Positions 22,901 through 31,900 of a stretch of DNA of 64,000 nucleotides are shown here, one piece after another; position 1 is the first letter of the stretch, and every line of letters begins with the position of its first letter. The position numbers were made by a program, and so were the translations under genes. The notes under the pieces are model-generated. The model ran no database searches, was not told where the DNA came from, and saw only the letters and a program-made list of their open reading frames with translations. Location of the stretch: NCBI GenBank assembly GCA_017439405.1, contig JAFSJF010000078.1:1-64000 (forward strand), in the 5' to 3' direction. Source of the stretch: Bacteroidales bacterium (GTDB taxonomy: Bacteria; Bacteroidota; Bacteroidia; Bacteroidales; F082).

Positions 22901-25900
22901 CCCCAGCCTCTATGTCACCGTGCAAGAAAACGAGACCAGCAACATGAGCCTCCTCGACCTCGTTGCCACGGTGCAAAGCACCGAGGTGACCATCACCAAC
23001 GACACTACTGCCGACAACACGGTCTTCAAGCCTTGGGTGAAAGCCTCCGTGTTTGGCGGCTCCGAAAGCGGCCACGTGAGGGGCAACACCTTGGTGACCA
23101 TCAAGGGCGGCACCATCGGCGCGGGCGACAATGGCTCGGCGGATGTGTTATACACTGACAATGATTTCGCCGACCCCGGTTCGACCACTTGGTACACAAC
23201 GGCCCACTGGCCTTATGCAGAACCTTACACCCCCTTCGACCCAGAGCTTTTGAGCCAAGGCCAAACGCCAAAAGACGGCAGGTCGTGGTTCGGCAACGTG
23301 TTTGGCGGCGGTTCGGGCTGGTTCCCCTATGTCACGGGAGATGGTACGCCTGGCAATCCCTATCAATCCTATTGGAACGCGAACTCGGGCAAGGTGTGGG
23401 GCAACACCGAGGTCATCATCGAGGGCGGCCACATCTTGAACAACGTGTATGGCGCCAACGAATCGACCGACGTGGGCGGCACGGCCACCGTCAGGATGAG
23501 CGGCGGCACCGTCGGCGTGCCGCGCACTCCCGAACAAATCGAGCTGCAACCCACCACCAACAATGTCTTCGGCGGTGGCGCGGGCGACCCGCGTCGCGTC
23601 CTCAACGGCACCACCAACGTGGCTTCCACCGACGTGCAAATCACGGGTGGCACGGTCTATGGCTCCGTCTTCGGCGGCGCTGAGATGGGCCATGTGTTGG
23701 GCCATGCCAATGTGACCATCAACGAAGAGGGCGGCACCACCGTCATCGGCACCTCGGGCCTCTCGGGCTACGACGGCAACGTGTTCGGCGGCGGCAAGGG
23801 CGACGAGACCAACTATGACCCCACTCCCGAAGTCCCCGCTCAAGGCGAAACGCCGGCGGTTCCTGAGCAACCCAACTTCGCCTGCGGGCGCGTGGGCGGC
23901 AACGCGAGTGTCAACATGTCTGCCGGCACCGTCTTGGGCAACCTCTACGGCGGCGGCATGATTGCCCGCACCGGCGTGGGCGAAAACGGCGGCTTCGACA
24001 CCTATATTAGTGAAAATGAATATGACTCCATCAACCACGGCATGACCACGGTGACGCTCACCGGAGGCACCATCGGCAACAACGCCAACGACGGCCTCGA
24101 CTTGCTGATGAGCGGCAACGACCTTGGCAACGTCTACGGCGGTGGCCGTGGCAAATTGGACGAATTCATTGAAGACGACTATGGCCGTGTGGCCAATGCC
24201 AAAATCAGCATCAGTGGCAGCCCGCGCATCTATAGCTCCGTCTTCGGCGGCGGCCAGATGGCGAATGTCGGCCATTGGAACAACTACGATGATTGGTACA
24301 CGGCAAAAACCGGCACCACACATGTGACCATCACCGACACGCCAACCATTGGTTTGGAGAAAGAGTTCGACCATGACTATTCGATCGGTACGGGCAATGC
24401 TGAACCTAAATGGACGTGGTACGACACCATCAACGGCGTCAGAATGATCAGCCACACCTGCACGGGCAACGTGTTTGGCGGCGGCCAGGGCGACGTTGAG
24501 ATTGATGATGACGGAACAACCGTTATCGGCTTGGAACAAGGCCACTGCCGCACGACGATTGTCGACATCAGCGGCACGCCCACCATCATGAGCTCCGTCT
24601 TCGGCGGCTCCGAGGATGGCATAGTGTGGGGCGACACCAAGATAAAGATTGCTGGCGGCACCATCGGGAGGGAAAACAACATCCTGTCAGACAGCCTCGT
24701 GTTCGATGGAACCGCATGGAGCGTGAAACCCAATCATGCCACCTACAGCTACGGCAACGTCTTCGGCGGCAGCTATGGCAAGGATGCCATCATCCATTTG
24801 GGAGAAGACAATCAAGCCATTATGGACGTGGTCAATGCCAAGGCTGGTCTCATCCATGGCAATACCTACGTGGAAATCACGGGCGGCCAAATCTGCGGCA
24901 ACGTGTTCGGCGGCAGCAACTACGGCACGGTCGTAGGCAATGCCGAGGTCAAGGTGTCGGGTACAGCTGAGATTGGTCCGCTCGACTACACGGGCTTGAA
25001 CGCCTACGTATATGGCGGCGGCAAGGGCTTCCATGACGACCCAACCGAAGACCATACCGGATTGCGTAAGGCATACGCCAACGTTGCCAACACCAAGGTT
25101 ACCGTGGAGGCAGGCACGATTTACGGCTCCGTATTCGGTGGCGGCTCCGATGCCCATGTGCTTGGCAATGCCGAAGTCAACGTCACGGGCGGCACGCTCG
25201 GCACCACGGGCACCACCACATGGGACGGCAACATCTTCGGCGGCGGGCGCAACTTCATGGCCTCCAACCTCACCAACGGCAGGGTGGGCGGCAACGTCAC
25301 CGTCAACATGACGGGCGGCACCATGCTCGGCTCCATCTTCGGCGGCGGCCGCTTGGCCAACACCGGCATCGACGTGAACGGCGACATGCAAGAGGATGTG
25401 GCCGACGACCCCAACACGCCAGAGGATGAAACCGCGACCTTTGGCCATACCTACGTCTATGTCGGCAAGGACGCCGACGGCAACCAAGCCGGCAACATCC
25501 TCATCGGACACCATGCGGGCAGCTCTGTCGACCGCGTCGGCGGCAACGTGTATGGCGGCGCCAAGGGCGTTGCCGGTGCCCCGACATCCATCTATCCCGA
25601 GCTCGCCAAGGTGAAGGAAACCCATGTCACCATCGACGAGGCGTCGGGAATGCAGACCTTCATCATGGGCTCAGTGTTCGGCTCGGGCGAAGACGGCCAC
25701 GTGACCAAAGACACCTACGTCATGGTGAAGAACGGACAAATCGGCGGCGATGAGTACAATGCCAGCGACCCGCCTTTGTGCGACGACATCTTCCACGGCA
25801 ACGTGTATGGCGGCGGTCGCGGCTTGGACACCTATGATGTCACGGATCCCGTAACAGGGACGACAACACAACACTACAGCGAGACCGCCGGCGAGGTGTT

Positions 25901-28900
25901 TGGCAACACCAATGTCACCATCGCCGGAGGCCGCGTCGTCCGTCATGTGTATGGCGGCGGCAACTTGGCCTCGGTGGGCGACTACACCGAAACGCCCGAC
26001 GGCAGCGGCAACTACCACACCGGCCTCGCCACGGTGACCATCACCGGCGGACAGGTGGGCGTCGGAGCCAACAGCGACAACCCCAACGGCATGGTGTTTG
26101 GCGCTGGACGAGGCATGGCAGGCTCGGCCTACAAGAACCTCTCCATGGTGAGAAACACCAAGGTCACCATCACGGGCAATTCGCATGTGTTTGGCACCGT
26201 TTATGGTTCGGGCGAAGACGGCCATGTGCTCCATCGCACCGACATCCTCATCGGCAACGCCAGCATCGATGCCGATTGGGATGGAGCCACTGAAAACCAC
26301 GACGGCAGCTCCCTCGTCATAGGCACCAATGGCACGGTAGGCGTCGACGGCAACGTGTACGGCGCAGGCCGCGGCCTCGACAAGGACGGGTCGGGCAACT
26401 ACAGCCCGACGGCCGGCATCGTGGGCATCAGCACCAACATCGAGGTCAACAACGGAACGGTGTTAGGCTCGGTGTACGGCGGCGGCCGCATGGCTTCCGT
26501 GGGTCACGAGCAGGCCTTGGACACCCTCATTAACGGAACCCCCATCACCGCCAAGGTCCCGACTGACTTCGGCAAGGCCACCATCCACATCACGGGCAAT
26601 GCCATCATCGGCGACAACAACCCCGAAACCGAGAACGGCCATGTGTACGGCTCGGGCATGGGTGAGTTGGGCTACGCCGACCTGACCTATGTGTATAATA
26701 CCGATGTCACCGTCAACGGCAACGCCACGGTCAAAGGTTCGGTGTTCGGCGGTGGCGAAGTGGGCCACGTCAAGGGACACACCGTGACTGGCGACGAGGG
26801 CAACGTTGCATTCAACGGCGACACGCGCGTCACCATTGGCGGCAACAGCACTGTCGGGCTTTCTGGCATCCACGACAACACCGTCGGCAACGTCTTCGGC
26901 GGCGGACTTGGCAACAGCGAAAGCCAAACCGCAGGTGGCGTGGACGGCATCGCCCGCACCACCATCGACGGCGGCACGGTTTACAACAACGTGTTCGGCG
27001 GCGGCAACGTAGCTATCGTCAAGGGCGCGAGAGTCGTCAATATCGACAACGGCAGGGTCGAAGGCAGCGTCTTCGGCGGCAACAACACCGTGCCCGACTA
27101 CGACGACCAGCACCCGCTCGCCGACGCAGGCCACGGCAACCTGAAGACCGTAAACGTGCGCGGCGGCCAAATCTTGGGCAGTGTGTACGGCAACAGCTAC
27201 AACGCCCCCGAAGGCACCGCCCCCGAGCCTAACGATTGGCAGGATGACTACAATTACTGGTCGTCGTTCGTCAACATCACGGGCGGCACCATCGACGGCA
27301 ACGTATATGGCGCGGGCTATGGCGGCACCGTGAACGGCTCGGTGTGCATCAATGTGGGCCTCACTGCGGTCGAGAACGCCCCCACCTACACCACCCAGTC
27401 AGGCTCGGAGCAAGCCAACATCCACCGTTACGACGGCATTGACGGCGACCCTGCACGCGCCAAGCTCGTCATCGGCAGCAACATCTTCGGCGGGTCGTAC
27501 CAATACGAAAGCGGCAGCGGCGGCACTCCCGAATGGCAACACCACTACGACATCACGGGCTACAGCACCATGTTCATCGACGGCGATGGCTACGAGACCA
27601 CTTCCACCGACCCGAATACCTCCCTGTACATGAACCTCGGCGGCGGCATCTACGGCTCGGGCAACTTCTGCGAGTCGGGAGAAAAGGGTCGCGAAATCAT
27701 CCTCAGGAAATACGGCACGCGCAATCCAGATGGCGACCCAACAGCAGAGATGACCGCTGTTTCCCGCACGCTGACCACCCTCCAGCGCGGCGGTATCGTC
27801 TTGTTCGACAACGCCAACATCCACTTCAGCGGCGCCCCCGACATCAGCGGCCAATACACCTCCCGCAGCTTCGGCCTCCTGCAAACGGACTTGAGCCTCT
27901 ATGTGGCCAACGGCAGCGGCATCGTGCTCGGCACCGCAGGAACGCCGGCCTACATGGACTCCATCAAGGAAATCAGGAGCCTCTACCTGAAGGACGGCAT
28001 AGGCACTTCCTACAACCAATTGGGCGCAAGCAACAACGGCAACTGGGAAATGGTGGGCATCAAGGGCAGCGACAACAAACTGTATCGCATCAAGGAGAGC
28101 GAACAAACCGAGTTGTCCACCCTCCAAGAGAACGTCATCCTCTTCAACGACGACTCGCGCCTCTGGGTGCGCTATAAAGACCAAAGCGCGGGCAAGGTCA
28201 TGTACGGCCAACTGTTCGGCTTCTTCCGCATGAGGGCCGACAACTTCACGCCCGAAGGCATGGAGAGCTTCGCCTACGCCCGTCCCAAGCTGACGGCCAA
28301 TGTCAACCCCTTGCCCAAGCCTGACGGCTCTGGCAACTATCCCAACCAAAACGAAGGCGACGGCGGCTTCCTGAGCTATGATGATCTCAACACCTTTACG
28401 ACTAATGGTCAAACGGTGTTAGGCTATTCCTATACGACCGACGGCAACGACGGCGGCACGGGCTACACAAGCACGAAGCAATACCCCTACTACAACATCA
28501 GCAGGCTCTCCAAGAACGGCGAGCGGGCCGACCTGGAGGAGTATCGCGAATGGGTGCTGCCGAAGCTGGAAGGCCACATGTGGTATGTGGACGGCACGAG
28601 AGGCTGGGGTCGCGACGAAACCCACGCAAATGGCTGGGGCGACTATCCCGACAAGCCCAAGCTGACCCTCACCGGCATCCGTACAGAAGGCGAAAACACT
28701 ATTGGAACGGGCGTCTGCAATGACAATGTGAATAACACAGAAGGCTACACCTTCAACGCCGCCAAAGACATCATCTTCGTGGTGGGTGCCGTCAAAGCCT
28801 CGCTTGAACAAGAGTACCTGAACCTCTCGGCAACCTATCCCTTGAAGCTGTTCCGCTATCCGGGCGGCCATAAGATGAGCAACAACCAAACGGACGTAGG

Positions 28901-31900
28901 CGGTGGCTCAGAACCAGCAGATCCGTCATCCTACAATGGCTTAGGCGTAAGTGTGACCGCAGGTCCTGGCGTCAACACTGGCGCGATGGTCGATGCCGAC
29001 AGGTCCGACAACTTCGTGATGGAGAACGTCATCGTGGATGGCCTCTACACCTACGAATCCACCGAGAAAGACCAGTATCAGATTCCCGACAGCTATACCA
29101 CGACGAAGCTGGATGTGAGCGAGCCGTTGGTGGTCACCGCTGCCAGCGCCCAGCTCACGCTGAAGGGCGGCACCATCCTGCAACGCGGCTACAACAACAC
29201 CGACGCTTCGGGCACTTACGACGGACATAAGAACTACTACCTGAATCCCGACTTCAAACTGACGAGTGTACACAATGGCGGAGCCCTGTTCGTTGACTCA
29301 ACGGCCTCCGTCAAGGTGGAAGGCTTGTTGACCATCAGTGGCAACTTGCAGAAGAACGGCACAGGCACCGTGGCAAGCAACGTGTATCTGCCCACCTTCA
29401 ACAAACACCTCGAAATCAGCGATGCCTTGAACGAAGCCACCCGCATCGGCATCACCAACCCCGTAAGGAACAAGCAGCCAAACTATGCGCAAAACACCTT
29501 GTCGCCCGTGGCAGTAGGTACGCGAAGCGGAAAGAGCATGGTAGGTTCCGTGGAGATTAACAACAGCGCCATCGATGCCAATAATGCATGGGTAAACCAG
29601 AACTTCGGCGACGACCTCAACTGGTTCTTCGTCAATGGCCACGACCCCGCCAACGGCATCCGTCGCACCACTTACTACAATGCACTCACTGACGAGAACA
29701 CCCTCTACCTCGGCTGGACGTGGGCCAACGTGGTGCGCGAGCAGCCTGCAGGCTTCGACGTAGCCAACATCGACTCGGAGGAAGACCTGGCCTGGCTCAT
29801 CAGCACAGTGAACGGCCTGAACGGGCAAACGGCAAACGCAAGTCAAACGGTGAGCCTCAAGGCCAAGCTCGACCTGCAGCAGTACGTGTGGGTGCCTATA
29901 GGCTCTCCCGCGAACCCCTTCTCCGGCACCTTCGACGGCCAAGGCCACACCATCAAGAACCTCGACATCGCCTATACCGGCAAGGGCGACCGCGTCTATG
30001 AGTACAGCAACTTCGGCCTGTTCGGCGACGTGAACAACGGCACCGTCAACCGCACCTTCGTGGTCAGCGGCTACATCAAGCCGGTGGGCAGCGTCAGCAT
30101 CGGCGGCTTGGCGGCCCTCGTGGAAGGCGCCAACAGCGTCATCTCCAACAGCGAGGCTGCCGTGGAAATGGAAATCCCCGACCATACCGGCTCAGGCATA
30201 GCCTCTGGCGGCTTGGTGGGACAGCTCCGTGGCGGCGAAGTCCACTCCTCGATGGCCATGCCGACCATCAATGCCGGCAACTACCCTGTCGTTGGCGGCT
30301 TGGTGGGCCTCACCCAATCAGGCACCCAGCTCAACAACAGCTTCGCCTATCCCAAGTTCAAAGTCGCAAGTTCCACTTCCACCGTCAAAGTCGGCGGCTT
30401 GGCGGGAAGCAACGGCGGCTCGCTGAAGAACAGCTACGTCAGGCTGCAAACGGGCAACTCCCACTTGACGACGAGCAACTACGGCAACCTCGCCCACACC
30501 AACACAGGCATCGTGGACTACTGCTACGGCTTCAGAGACGACAAGGACGCGAGCGACAATGCCTATCCGTTGGCCGTGGCCCAAGGGACGAACTTCTCGA
30601 ATTGCCACTACTTCGCGCCCGTGGCCTCGTCAGACAACTACGGGTACATGTACATGGACAACAAGCTCTACGACAGGAACGGCGACGAGTGGGTGAAGGC
30701 CGACACCACCCTGTTCCTCAAGCTCAACCGCAACATCGCCAGCACTTCAATCCTCAACGACCCCGAAAGCACGCACAAGTACGCCCGCTGGACCCGCCCG
30801 ACGCTGGACGGCATCAACGGCGACTATCCGGTGCTGATGCTCGACAACTACGATGGCAGCAACAACGTCGGCTTGGGCGGCTTGCGCAGCGTGGCCTCCA
30901 TCACGGGCAGCCCTGCCTTGCAGTATGGCGGTCCGGTGCGCGATGCAAGCTCGACCAAAGGCTCCGGCGAGCTTGACGAAGCCATCGGCAGGATGACCGC
31001 TTCCACCGACGAGCTTCTCGTCTATGGCGACATCACCGTTGCCCCGACCCAGCCGGATGACTGGGCGAGTTTCGCGGGAGGCAAGATCGCCATCCATGAG
31101 GATGCCTCCATCCTGTTGCCTGGCACCTTGGGTGCGGATGGCGCCAACGTCTATGTCGGCGTCACCTTCGACAACACCTCGCGCAAGGCTACGGATGCCT
31201 ACGGCAATCGACTCTACCGCGACTGGCACATGTTCAGCTCGCCGTTGGCCAACGCGCCGTTGGGGATGGACTATACGTTAGGTGGCACGTCTGAGGATCA
31301 GAACCTTAATGGCGATTACGCCAATGACAAGTACGTTTACAAGCCCGTTGATTCTGAGTGGGGGTCTCCTTACTCGGATGCAAGTTTGCCCATTTTCGGA
31401 TTCACTGCCGCTTCCGCGAACGACGGTTACTTCCCGTCCCAAACGGAAGGCTACACCAAACCCACTGGCGAGTTGTATGGCTATCCATACGACTTCTACA
31501 CCTGGTACGAGCCCGACTGGCAATGGATCAACTTCAAGCGCAACGGTGTAAGCCACTGGCACTTTGACGAGACTCCCGGCACCACCGAACACAATCACAT
31601 CGACTACCAAGCCCATTTTGGTAGCGATCCAAACGTTTCATCTGATGATGCCGAAATGAATGTGAACGAAACCACCCTCGTCCCCGGCAAGGGCTACATG
31701 ATGGCCATCGACGACAACACCTACATGCAGTCGCACGGACGGCTCAATAGTGGCGAACTCAGCTTCGCGCTGACGAACTCGACAGGCAGCCAGAGTTGGA
31801 CTTGGGTACCGGAGTCCTTTGGCTATTACGGCAACAACTTCGTAGGCAACCCGTATCACGCCTACTTGGACTTCGATGAGTTTGGCAAAGCCATAGCATC

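Noticed and set aside
11100-27700. CRISPR-like array because of regularly repeated DNA
   Set aside because: The repeats are codon-level, variable in spacing and in one continuous reading frame with a signal peptide and sorting domain; no cas genes are present.
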